Shown: positions 1 to 6,467 of the stretch, one piece after another | Layout: every line of letters starts with the position of its first letter | Numbering within the stretch: the stretch's first letter is position 1 | Assembly: GCA_016207515.1 (NCBI GenBank) | Contig: JACQPN010000016.1 | Coordinates: 1-46,190 of the forward strand | Direction: 5' to 3' | Length of the DNA stretch: 46,190 nucleotides | DNA from: Euryarchaeota archaeon | GTDB lineage: Archaea > Thermoplasmatota > SW-10-69-26 > JACQPN01 | The notes under the pieces: model-generated | Databases searched by the model: none | Told to the model about the DNA's origin: nothing | Seen by the model: only the letters and a program-made list of their open reading frames with translations | Program-made: the position numbers and the translations under genes

Positions 1-171
1 TACAAGGTGGGTCTTCGCTTGATCGGGCGGCGGGTCGAAGTCCTGCGCAAGGGTGCGGAAGTCCGAGTGTATCTTCCCGGGAATCGGGAGAAGGTTTTCA
101 AGGTCCGGCGTCGATACGGTCGCCGCCGGCCAGGGGGGTCGGTTTTAGAGTTACAAGGCGGGTCGGATTAG
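1..171 (+). CDS. C-terminal fragment of a transposase/integrase (5' end outside window)
   Basis: Frame 1 is open from the window edge to TAG at 169-171 and encodes 56 residues. The segment YKVGLRLIGRRVEVL followed by EVRVYLPG resembles the small beta-barrel Mu-type C-terminal domain that follows the DDE core in IS21/IS481-like transposases. Only this tail is visible, so the catalytic core and element family cannot be checked. It ends within four bases of the 3' end of the converging toxin gene, which itself looks cut short, so it is probably the edge of an insertion. It could instead be an unrelated protein tail; the call rests on a weak family pattern. Confidence 0.42.
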   Translation, partial: YKVGLRLIGRRVEVLRKGAEVRVYLPGNREKVFKVRRRYGRRRPGGSVLELQGGSD

Positions 172-704
172 CGAGTTACACGACACATGATGCTCCTCAA
201 CTTCTCGACCAGAATCTCGTTTGACGTGTAGACGAGGGCCGTGAAGCTTGGGACGTCGTCGTAAGCCGGTTTTACCGTGACGTTCGCAGGTGGTTCCACG
301 AGCTTCTCCGTGAGGGAGATGTCGAGTTTGATCGTGTTCTTGTGGCGCAGCGGACCGAGGAACTGGATGCGCGCCTGAATGTAGTAGGGCTTGGAGTGGA
401 ATTGGACGAACTCGAGCTTCAGGCCGCTCTGGTCGCTGAGGCGGGCGAATATCTTTTCGAAGCCTTTGCGCACCGTAGTTGATTTGACACTCTTGACTAT
501 GGTAAAGTCGAGGTCTTCCGAGAGGCGCCATTCGGGGGCGTAGATTTTCCGGATGGCTGTGCCGCCCTTGAATATGAGGACGTCGGCCAGCGGAGGGCCC
601 GCGTAGATGCCTTGGATGAGCCATGTGAGCGCGTAGTCCTTTTCGAGCGCAGAGACGTCGAAACCTGTCCGTCCCGCCAGCCTGCGCAGCGCGTCCGCGT
701 CCAT
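168..704 (-). CDS. abiEii: AbiEii-like nucleotidyltransferase toxin, 3'-truncated
   Basis: This 178-residue protein matches the AbiEii/DUF1814 nucleotidyltransferase toxin of type IV AbiE toxin-antitoxin systems. The nucleotidyltransferase signature is visible: KGGTAIRKIY at about residues 46-55 and LSEDLDF at 61-67, with KLDISL further on. Family members are usually 250-300 residues and continue after an E-I-L-x-E-K-L-R helix into an R-D-L-Y-D-L-type segment. Here the protein stops directly after EILVEKLRSIMCRVTR, so the C-terminal part is missing. The start is the ATG at 704, overlapping the AbiEi stop by one base (TGATG), as expected for the antitoxin-toxin operon. An open frame continues upstream of this ATG but is a shadow of abiEi. 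It is probably inactive or altered in activity (inference). Confidence 0.75.
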   Translation of the reverse strand: MDADALRRLAGRTGFDVSALEKDYALTWLIQGIYAGPPLADVLIFKGGTAIRKIYAPEWRLSEDLDFTIVKSVKSTTVRKGFEKIFARLSDQSGLKLEFVQFHSKPYYIQARIQFLGPLRHKNTIKLDISLTEKLVEPPANVTVKPAYDDVPSFTALVYTSNEILVEKLRSIMCRVTR

Positions 705-1519
705 CAGGTTCCTCTCCAAGAGAGCAGTTCGGTTCGGGTGCGGTTCAGTATGAGTCCGTACTTTTTCGAGTAGGCCAGTCGCTTGGTCGGACCCTTGGGG
801 TCGAGCCACATGTAGTCGTTGAACTTCGTGCTCGCGATTTTCTTGCGGACGGTCTTTGCGAGATCGAGGACTTCGAGAATGTAGCCGAGCCGACGTATCA
901 GTGCGCTTACGCCGTTGCGCTTGGCGTAGTTCAGGAGTTTGGCGAAGTCCAGCTCGTCGCGTCCTTCCCAGAGCGCCTTGATTGTTTCGCTCATGCCGCC
1001 GGCGTAGTCGGGGAGGTCGAGGCAGTCGATGATCGTCTTCTCGCGGTCGGAGACCTTGAATGATCCGCCTGCCATCTGCGTCTCGGTCCATCCGAAGAAC
1101 TTCTTCTTGGAGAGCGTGACGAACTTGAATGTGGTCGCGCCGTAAGTTACCTCTGTCTTGCGCTTTGTCGTGGCCACGAAGATGGTGCGGGGAACCTGTT
1201 CTGTCAGGCCCCAATAGTTGAGAGCCGTCCAGAACCCCACGTAGTAGGCATCGACGAGCGTGGGTACTAGCAGGTAGGGCACCTCTGACCAGGATCCTTC
1301 CACGCCGGCCCGAGCAGGAATGAGGACGTACTTGCCCTTCTCGAGTTCTTCGATTCGGCCCTTCTTCTTGAGACGCTTCAGGACGCTCTTGATCGAGTCG
1401 TTGGTTGAGCCGAGGATCCTGCGTGCGTCCGCGAACCGGAAATTCTCAATGCCCTCCTTTTCGAGTGTGAAGAGGAGCTTGAGCTCCCGTGGGCCAAGTG
1501 TTAATTTTCGTGTAGGCAT
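704..1519 (-). CDS. abiEi: AbiEi-like antitoxin (winged-helix repressor)
   Basis: 271 residues from ATG 1519. The N-terminal ~70 residues form a winged-helix domain (ELKLLFTLEKEG...FADARRILG...SIKSVLKRLKKKGRIEELEKGKYVL). This is followed by the AbiEi core: DAYYVGFWTALNYWGLTEQVP, FVATTKRK, and VSDREKTIIDCLDLPDYAGG. AbiEi proteins bind inverted repeats at their own promoter and neutralise AbiEii, usually without direct toxin contact. A GTG at 1537 is in frame, but it lies inside a perfect inverted repeat and before the transcription start predicted from the TATA box, so ATG 1519 is preferred. The gene appears intact although its toxin partner is truncated. Confidence 0.8.
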   Translation of the reverse strand: MPTRKLTLGPRELKLLFTLEKEGIENFRFADARRILGSTNDSIKSVLKRLKKKGRIEELEKGKYVLIPARAGVEGSWSEVPYLLVPTLVDAYYVGFWTALNYWGLTEQVPRTIFVATTKRKTEVTYGATTFKFVTLSKKKFFGWTETQMAGGSFKVSDREKTIIDCLDLPDYAGGMSETIKALWEGRDELDFAKLLNYAKRNGVSALIRRLGYILEVLDLAKTVRKKIASTKFNDYMWLDPKGPTKRLAYSKKYGLILNRTRTELLSWRGT

Positions 1520-1538
1520 AGTGTCGCCTGACGACACT
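1520..1538 (-). promoter_or_regulatory. Inverted-repeat operator of the abiE pair
   Basis: AGTGTCGTCAGGCGACACT is a perfect inverted repeat: 7-base arms AGTGTCG/CGACACT around TCAGG. It sits directly upstream of ATG 1519 and about 14 bases downstream of the TATA box, over the expected transcription start. AbiEi proteins are known to autoregulate through inverted repeats, so this is a good operator candidate. Confidence 0.6.
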
Positions 1539-1551
1539 TCAATGGCACGAG

Positions 1552-1559
1552 TATTAAAA
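1552..1559 (-). promoter_or_regulatory. TATA box of the abiE pair
   Basis: TTTTAATA on the minus strand, centred ~36 bases upstream of ATG 1519. With the usual -26/-27 position, transcription would start near 1529, inside the inverted repeat. Confidence 0.5.
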
Positions 1560-1610
1560 GGTTTTCCGTCGGGTGTCGCCCACGACGGGATTCGTATTCG
1601 CGTCGTCCCT

Positions 1611-1776
1611 TGGACGCCCAGAATATGAGCTGGGTACGAGAACCGTGCCGCGAGGGTCGCCAGGCGTCACACCATGATCCCATTCATCTTGAGGAGTTCA
1701 CGGCTCTTCGGGCATCCTCACCCATGGCGTTGGAGCGCGCCAGTATAAGCTTTGTACGAACGCCGTTCCGCGAGGA
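1611..1776. repeat. Diverged direct repeat, two copies 120 bases apart
   Basis: Bases 1611-1656 and 1731-1776 align without gaps at an offset of exactly 120 (31 of 46 identical by eye). Read on the minus strand both encode C-x-A-(W/Y)-x-x-S-R-(H/N)-G-x-R-T-(Q/K)-L-I, and many differences are silent or conservative. This suggests tandem copies of a once-coding segment. Confidence 0.4.
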
Positions 1777-1896
1777 CCAGTAGTACGCGTGGCAGCGTGC
1801 GGCGCAACTGATGCGCGCGTCGGCCACGGTCCAACCTTCCGGGACAAACGCCTTGCCGTAGTTCGTCCAATCGTCACTATTGGCATCTACGCACAT
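1684..1896 (-). CDS. Hypothetical protein of 70 residues
   Basis: Not recognised. The ORF starts at ATG 1896 and encodes an acidic N-terminus, a W/Y-containing centre with two cysteines (ISCAARCHAYYW) and a segment (SRNGVRTKLILARS) whose relative is found again just downstream in a shorter frame. An AT-rich TATA-like stretch lies only ~18 bases upstream, which is short for a leaderless start. It may be a remnant of an accessory gene. Low confidence that it is expressed. Confidence 0.28.
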   Translation of the reverse strand: MCVDANSDDWTNYGKAFVPEGWTVADARISCAARCHAYYWSSRNGVRTKLILARSNAMGEDARRAVNSSR

Positions 1897-1919
1897 TCTA
1901 CGTAGAAATACCTAAATAG
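1896..1919. promoter_or_regulatory. Palindrome plus bidirectional TATA-like stretch upstream of the toxin-antitoxin pair
   Basis: TTCTACGTAGAA (1896-1907) is a perfect 12-base palindrome. It adjoins AAATACCTAAATAG (1906-1919), which reads as a TATA-like element for the rightward pair at 1932-2722 and in reverse for the leftward ORF at 1896. Antitoxins of the MqsA type repress through palindromes at their promoter, so this is the likely operator (inference). Confidence 0.45.
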
Positions 1920-1931
1920 TGCTGATGACAG

Positions 1932-2246
1932 ATGGGTACGCGTGTATTCCGAAACATGCGCGAGCTTCGCGCCAAGGTGCGTCGTGTTTGTGAGGCCGAC
2001 CGCGTTGTCCTGTCGCTCCACGCCCGCCGCACGCATCCAGAACTGCTTCAACGCGACAAGATCGATGTGGTCCGGTATGGCGAGCGCGACAGACCGGCGG
2101 CAAACAGGCCTCCGGATTCAGGAGTCTACGTCTGTTGGACGCGCCTACGACGGCATGGTCTTTGCCGGGGCGTGTATGCGATTGTCCGGTCGGGGCACGA
2201 GGAGTTTGTCCTCGTCATCACGGCGTTTCCGGAGGGACACCGATGA
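1932..2246 (+). CDS. Possible toxin of a two-gene module (DUF4258/RelE-fold-like)
   Basis: 104 residues from ATG 1932; an ATG at 1956 (MRELRAK...) is equally possible from the TATA position. The pattern of an N-terminal helix, VVLSLHARRTHPELLQRDKIDVVRYGE, then GLCRGVYAIV and FVLVITAFPE is like small RelE/DUF4258-type proteins. Those proteins pair with YgiT/MqsA-type zinc-finger antitoxins. The main support is context: its TGA overlaps the ATG of the zinc-finger gene (ATGA, 2243-2246). No catalytic residue can be assigned from the sequence alone. An unknown partner protein is the alternative. Confidence 0.5.
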   Translation: MGTRVFRNMRELRAKVRRVCEADRVVLSLHARRTHPELLQRDKIDVVRYGERDRPAANRPPDSGVYVCWTRLRRHGLCRGVYAIVRSGHEEFVLVITAFPEGHR

Positions 2247-2722
2247 ACGATGAGATTCCCCCCGACGCCGGCGAAGTGCATGAAGTCACCCCGGAAGAAA
2301 GCGAGGATACGCGACGCAGGATCCTCGCCGCCAAGGGAAAACCCCTCCACCGCACGGGCACCGTGACGGAATGCCCCATGTGCGGCGGCCGCATGCTCAC
2401 GACCAACAACCTGAGCCACACCATCCCCACGCCACGCGGCCTCCTCACACTCACGCGGCTTTCCGGCGCCGAGTGCCTCGACTGCGACGAGAAGGAATAC
2501 GACATGGCAGCCATTGCAGTCATGACGGAACACGAGAACGATGAGATCGTCGCAGACTACGAGACGCGGGTCACGACGACCGGGGGAAAGACATTGGGGA
2601 CCTATTTCAAGGAGGACCTCCGGAGGGTTCTCGGGCTCAAGGGGAAGGAGAAACTAAGCTGGAAAGTGATGGACGCGGATCACGCGTACGTCACCGTCGA
2701 TCGCGCCGCACGGCGTAAGTGA
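2243..2722 (+). CDS. YgiT/MqsA-type zinc-finger antitoxin with AbrB-like C-terminus
   Basis: 159 residues from ATG 2243, preceded by GGAGGG (2230-2235). Residues 40-85 form a YgiT/MqsA-type zinc finger with C44-P-M-C47 and C78-L-D-C81. The usual C-terminus of MqsA is a helix-turn-helix domain. Here residues ~115-155 instead read TTGGKTLGTYFKEDLRRVLGL then KEKLSWKVMDADHAYVTVDR. That is the spacing of an AbrB/SpoVT swapped-hairpin domain (polar turn, hydrophobic helix L-R-x-x-L-G-L, then W-x-V...V-T-V). It overlaps the upstream gene by four bases, so the two are one translational unit. Likely role: antitoxin and autorepressor (inference from family and layout). Confidence 0.7.
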   Translation: MNDEIPPDAGEVHEVTPEESEDTRRRILAAKGKPLHRTGTVTECPMCGGRMLTTNNLSHTIPTPRGLLTLTRLSGAECLDCDEKEYDMAAIAVMTEHENDEIVADYETRVTTTGGKTLGTYFKEDLRRVLGLKGKEKLSWKVMDADHAYVTVDRAARRK

Positions 2723-2783
2723 CGCAACTAAGGCCCGCGGGGACGGGAACGTCCGTTGCTGGCCTCCGAAACTCGCCGAAAAC

Positions 2784-2885
2784 CTACTTCCCGCGCCCGT
2801 ACTTGTAGATAGGGCGCCCAGGCGCCGCTGGCGTGTCTACCGGGTTTTTCGGAGGCGGCTTCAACGTCTCGGCCACGGCCTTCAT
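2784..2885 (-). CDS. Pro-rich mini-protein, copy 2 (33 residues)
   Basis: This short ORF from ATG 2885 ends with LKPPPKNPVDTPAAPGRPI, then YKYGRGK. It aligns without gaps over its last ~26 residues with the mini-protein at 3040-3147 (shared P-P-P-x-x-P-x-D-x-P-A-A-P-G-R-P-I-x-K-x-G-R). Many base differences between the two are at third codon positions (for example cgc/cga, cct/cca, atc/att), as expected if the peptide is under selection. A TATA-like AATACTTATG lies just upstream. A GTG four codons upstream is an alternative start. No function is known to me; see the membrane protein at 3156-3683. Confidence 0.5.
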   Translation of the reverse strand: MKAVAETLKPPPKNPVDTPAAPGRPIYKYGRGK

Positions 2886-3039
2886 TTGGGCCCCCACGCC
2901 ATAAGTATTGCGGCGTCGTGGAGAGAAGGGCAACGACGACGGACGCTAGCGACGACTTGCAGAGAGGGCCACCACGGCGCCGGGAAACGCATGTAAGATT
3001 CGACTATTCTGCTGCCGCGCGGGCAAAAGAAGCACGCCC

Positions 3040-3147
3040 TCACCCGGCCCTCGGTCGCCCGCCCTTGACAATTGGTCGCCCAGGCGCGGCTGGCGCATCC
3101 CTGGGGTCCGGCGGTGGGGGTCTCACTTTATCGCTCACGAGTCTCAT
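3040..3147 (-). CDS. Pro-rich mini-protein, copy 1 (35 residues)
   Basis: The ORF runs from ATG 3147 to TGA at 3040 and starts 8 bases after the stop of the membrane-protein gene at 3156-3683, on the same strand, so it is very likely its operon partner. The N-terminus is short and charged (MRLVSDKV), followed by RPPPPDPRDAPAAPGRPI and a basic Gly/Arg tail. The Pro-rich core recurs in the second copy at 2784-2885. It has no membrane segment and no cysteines, and low complexity. The protein may be an unstructured ligand or tail partner of the membrane protein (inference). Confidence 0.55.
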   Translation of the reverse strand: MRLVSDKVRPPPPDPRDAPAAPGRPIVKGGRPRAG

Positions 3148-3155
3148 TTGGTTTC

Positions 3156-3683
3156 TCACCTTAAGAATATTACGACGCCGTACAGGAAAAGGCTCACGAA
3201 TAGGGCGACGAGCCCCAGGCGACGCAGCGACCCTACGCGCACCAATTCCCCCTGATTCTCGGTCGCACGGTCCTTCAGCCCTTTGATCGTGGAGAACTGG
3301 ATGTGGGCCATCGTCCACCGAGGCTCCAGGGCGACCTCCGCAAGCCATGCCGGGTCGGCGCCCGGTCCGATCTGTGGGGCGCGCGCGGGGAGAATCCCGA
3401 CGTAGGCGTCAAGGAAAAGAGACGCTGAAATGAGATTGACCACCAAACTGAGAACCAGTAATGCGGCGGACGGCGTCAAAATCGGGTCGCCTCCCACCAG
3501 GGCAGTAGGTTGCGAGAGAAGAAGGGCCAAGCCGCCGCCAAAGGAAGCTACCGCCAGGGCAAGGAGCTGTTCGATCTTGTCGTCCAACTCCTCGGCGACC
3601 GTTATCTGATGATCCACGTAGCGCTCCATCTGGCGTATCACCTCTCCCAACCGTCGTTCGTCAAGCGACTCCACGCCAGCCAT
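3156..3683 (-). CDS. Coiled-coil, three-TM membrane protein of unknown function
   Basis: 175 residues from ATG 3683. Residues 1-42 are a charged amphipathic helix (LGEVIRQMERYVDHQITVAEELDDKIEQLL). Two membrane segments follow at about 43-62 and 72-95, then a ~55-residue soluble part (ILPARAPQIGP...FSTIKGLKDRATENQ), and a third membrane segment closes the protein (LGLVALFVSLFLYGVVIFLR). The E-x-L-D-x-K-x-x-x-L-L-x-L-A start is common in small membrane proteins found in defence-type islands and resembles SLATT-like two-TM effectors, but I cannot assign a family. It lies beside two toxin-antitoxin-like modules and is followed by a Pro-rich mini-protein. Confidence 0.75.
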   Translation of the reverse strand: MAGVESLDERRLGEVIRQMERYVDHQITVAEELDDKIEQLLALAVASFGGGLALLLSQPTALVGGDPILTPSAALLVLSLVVNLISASLFLDAYVGILPARAPQIGPGADPAWLAEVALEPRWTMAHIQFSTIKGLKDRATENQGELVRVGSLRRLGLVALFVSLFLYGVVIFLR

Positions 3684-3901
3684 TCTCCGAGTGCCTCACG
3701 TTGTCAGACGCACGGCTTATCATTTTTCCCGGAATCGTCGAACACGCCAGACCGTCGGAGGCGCGCAAACTTCGAAAGCAAGACGTCTGCATCACCCGCA
3801 CTTCGTAAACGGAAGCAACACCGTGAGGGGAGCGTCGGGTGGGTCGATTCTCAATGCGGAGTTGATGTAAGCGAAGAAACCACTTTGGCGGCTCGCGCGC
3901 C

Positions 3902-4333
3902 TCAGCAGGCCGCAACGATCATCCCAAGCAACACCACGTTCACCGCCTGCCCGAAGAAACAAAGCGCGCAGAACACCTTCAGACGATACCTCAACGACCA
4001 CCACAGAAAAACGCTCACCCAGACCGTTACGATGGAGACGGCGGTCATTTCAAGGCAATAGGGCAATGCACCCGTGACCAGCCCAATGACTGCGGCCCCG
4101 CCCGCGAGCAAGTACCATCCCATCCCGTAGACCGAATTCGGCAACCCGAAGAGCCGCGCGTACCTGGAATCAACGACGCTCGCGCACGTCCTTCCGTCCA
4201 TCCTGCAGAACTTCGGCACGATTCGCGAATCGGGGGCGATGCGGCGGTAGGTCACGAGCGTGAAGTAGAGCGCGTTGAGGAAGCCGAGGCTTGCGAGGAC
4301 GATTAGCGCGTAAAAGGTCCCTTCGGGTGCCAC
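3902..4333 (-). CDS. VKOR-family thiol-disulfide oxidoreductase
   Basis: 143 residues, GTG start at 4333. It carries the vitamin K epoxide reductase family layout: four predicted membrane helices, loop cysteines C43 and C50 (KFCRMDGRTC), the conserved S-x-Y-A-x-x-F-G-x-P-N-S stretch (DSRYARLFGLPNS, 55-67), and the redox pair C122-A-L-C125 near the last helix. Bacterial and archaeal homologues reoxidise DsbA-like partners using quinone and so support disulfide formation outside the membrane. There is no fused thioredoxin domain, and no thioredoxin-like partner is seen nearby. It is divergent from the APC permease gene. Confidence 0.87.
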   Translation of the reverse strand: MAPEGTFYALIVLASLGFLNALYFTLVTYRRIAPDSRIVPKFCRMDGRTCASVVDSRYARLFGLPNSVYGMGWYLLAGGAAVIGLVTGALPYCLEMTAVSIVTVWVSVFLWWSLRYRLKVFCALCFFGQAVNVVLLGMIVAAC

Positions 4334-4423
4334 AAGCGGGAAACACTATAGTGGTAGATGAGCGGAACGCAAATCGCCAGGCCTCCTTTTCCGACGGCCA
4401 CGGCTCCGCAAACTCCCAAGTTT

Positions 4424-4430
4424 CTTTATC
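4424..4430 (+). promoter_or_regulatory. TATA box of the APC permease
   Basis: CTTTATC is centred 24 bases upstream of GTG 4451, the spacing of a leaderless archaeal gene. This supports GTG 4451 over the upstream ATG 4358. Confidence 0.5.
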
Positions 4431-4450
4431 CCATCGGTGGCTTCAGAATC

Positions 4451-5803
4451 GTGTCGGGCCTCAGGCGCGAGCTTGGCCTCTTCGAGGCGACCACGATAAC
4501 GGTGGGGAGCATGATCGGCTCCGGGATATTCTTCGTCCCCAATCTCGTTGCCCGCGAATTCCCGGACACGAACAGCATCCTCGCGATATGGATACTCGGC
4601 GGTCTGTTCTCACTCACCGGCGCCTTGACCGTCGCGGAGCTTTCCGCGATGTATCCGCGCTCCGGCGGTCCGTACCGTTTCGTCAAGGAGGCGTTCGGCG
4701 AAGGCCCCGCGTTCTTCGTGGGTTGGGGGTACTTTCTCCTTGCCAAGGCCGGCATCGGGGCGGCGGTCGCCTACGTCTTCGCCGTGTATCTCTCCTACTT
4801 CATTCCGTTGAGCGGCCTGGGGATCACCCTGATGGCCGCGTGGTCGCTCGCGGCGCTCACGTTCGTTAATTGGCTCGGTGTAAAACAATCCGGCGGCCTA
4901 CAGAACGGTCTCACGGTCTTGAAGGCCGCATCGCTCGTAGCGCTGGTCGGGGCCGCGATCGTGATCGTCCCGACAGGCGCTCCTTCAACCGCGCAACTCG
5001 TTGCCGGCGGGAGTCTTTCCGCCGCCTTCATCGCCGTCCTCTTCTCCTACAACGCGTGGATCAACGCTACGTTCGTCGCTGAGGAGGTGAAGGACCCCGA
5101 GCGCACGCTGCCGAAAGCGTTAGCATTGGGCGTGGGCATCGTCACGGTCCTCTATGTGGCCGCGAACCTCGCGTACTTGAAAATCCTGGGCGCCGCGGGT
5201 GTGGCTTCGTCCCAACTCGTCGGGACAGACGCGGCAAGCAAGCTTCTTCCCCTCGGTGGCGCGTTCATCGCGGCCGCGGTCCTCGTCTCCACCTTCGGAA
5301 ACCTCAACGGCGGCCTTCTCACCGGCGCCCGGTTGCCGATGGCTATGAGCCAGGACGGCTTGCTCCCACGCCGGTTGTCCTCCTTGTCACGCTCGGGAAC
5401 GCCGGCGGCGGCACTCGGTCTCCAGATGCTAGCGTCCATCGCGCTGGTCCTCACCGGATCGTTCCAGGGGATCATCACGTTCTCGATCTTCGTCATCTGG
5501 GGAAGCCTCCTGCTCATCGCTCTTGCCATCTTCAAACTCCGGCGCGACAAGCCAGATGCGCCGCGACCGTACCGCGTCGTCGGCTATCCAGTGACGCCGG
5601 CGATCTTCGTGGCCGCCGCAGGATTCGTCATGGTCCAGACATTGATCGACCAACCGCTTTCGGCGGCGTATGGGATCGGGATAGTCCTGACAGGAGTGCC
5701 GGTCTACGTCTGGATGCGAAGGAAAAGGACGCGGGGAAACGGCCCAATGCCTGACGGCGAACCTGGGAGGCGCATCGTCCTCAGGCCGATCGACGAGGAT
5801 TGA
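4451..5803 (+). CDS. APC-family amino acid permease
   Basis: 450 residues from GTG 4451. The protein starts SGLRRELGLFEATTITVGSMIG, the usual N-terminus of amino acid-polyamine-organocation transporters, with the substrate-binding G-S-G-I-F of TM1 near residues 22-28 and about 12 membrane segments in total. GGPYRFVKEAFGEGPAFFVGW (TM3 region) and SYNAWINATFVAEEVKDPERTLPKAL (TM6 region) are also typical. The frame is open back to ATG 4358, but that 31-residue extension lacks family similarity and contains the TATA box. It probably imports amino acids by proton or cation symport; the substrate cannot be told. Its 3' end overlaps the converging DUF998 gene by 23 bases. Confidence 0.9.
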   Translation: MSGLRRELGLFEATTITVGSMIGSGIFFVPNLVAREFPDTNSILAIWILGGLFSLTGALTVAELSAMYPRSGGPYRFVKEAFGEGPAFFVGWGYFLLAKAGIGAAVAYVFAVYLSYFIPLSGLGITLMAAWSLAALTFVNWLGVKQSGGLQNGLTVLKAASLVALVGAAIVIVPTGAPSTAQLVAGGSLSAAFIAVLFSYNAWINATFVAEEVKDPERTLPKALALGVGIVTVLYVAANLAYLKILGAAGVASSQLVGTDAASKLLPLGGAFIAAAVLVSTFGNLNGGLLTGARLPMAMSQDGLLPRRLSSLSRSGTPAAALGLQMLASIALVLTGSFQGIITFSIFVIWGSLLLIALAIFKLRRDKPDAPRPYRVVGYPVTPAIFVAAAGFVMVQTLIDQPLSAAYGIGIVLTGVPVYVWMRRKRTRGNGPMPDGEPGRRIVLRPIDED

Positions 5804-6434
5804 GGCGAAGAAGCCACCAGCCCGAAGCGAAAACGGCGATGGCGATGGCGGTCGCGGGAAACATCTCGGAGACGGCCTTGCCGACGTAGGCACCCCGGAG
5901 CACGTAGAAGGGAAGACCAAGGAAGGCGACGAACGCAAGCGCGAATGCACCTCTTGATAGCCATCGCGGCGATCGACCGCGAAAGGCAAGGCCCGAAGCG
6001 AAGAGGGCAATGGTCACGGAGAAGAAGAAGACGCGGGAAACGAGGCCATGTGCGTCGCCTAGCGTCTCGGGGAGAAGCCCGATCAGGGAAAGACTGGCCG
6101 CAGACATGTAGGCGAACGCGGCCGCGAGGCGCCCCGCGTCGCCTCCTTCCCGCAGGTGCGGCGCCATGCCGTGGGCCCAGAGAAGTGCTACGAGGCCGGC
6201 AAGAAGAAGACCCGCGTTGAAAAGGATCGAGGTGATGCCCCGCGATGCCCAGATGTCCCCCGAACCGGGAACGCCCCCTAGGTCGGAAAGGAAATTGTCC
6301 GTCCACGAGAACCACGGAGCCGTCGCAACGGCTGCGAAGATGCCTCCGAAGGCAAGAAGCGGAGCGAGTAGGCCGGCGTAACCCGCGAGGCGGTCATCGA
6401 CGATGGGCACCGGGCCTCCCCACGGGCAGGCCAT
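5781..6434 (-). CDS. DUF998-family membrane protein
   Basis: 217 residues with six predicted membrane helices. The family pattern is visible: W-F-S-W-T-D-N-F-L-S-D-L-G (residues ~40-52), a polar loop, I-x-F-N-x-G-L-L (~70-77) and a final helix with a WW. DUF998 proteins are widespread in archaea and of unknown function. A GTG at 6410 (PIVDDRLAGYAG) is an alternative start that would remove an odd MACPWGGP leader. It is the last gene of a leftward cluster, 33 bases after the lemA-like gene. Confidence 0.78.
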   Translation of the reverse strand: MACPWGGPVPIVDDRLAGYAGLLAPLLAFGGIFAAVATAPWFSWTDNFLSDLGGVPGSGDIWASRGITSILFNAGLLLAGLVALLWAHGMAPHLREGGDAGRLAAAFAYMSAASLSLIGLLPETLGDAHGLVSRVFFFSVTIALFASGLAFRGRSPRWLSRGAFALAFVAFLGLPFYVLRGAYVGKAVSEMFPATAIAIAVFASGWWLLRLNPRRSA

Positions 6435-6467
6435 CGAAGCGCATTGCGGTGGCCATTTCGATCCCTC

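Noticed and set aside
705-1214. Upstream continuation of the AbiEii frame to 1214
   Set aside because: It overlaps abiEi in another frame and lacks similarity; family similarity begins at ATG 704.
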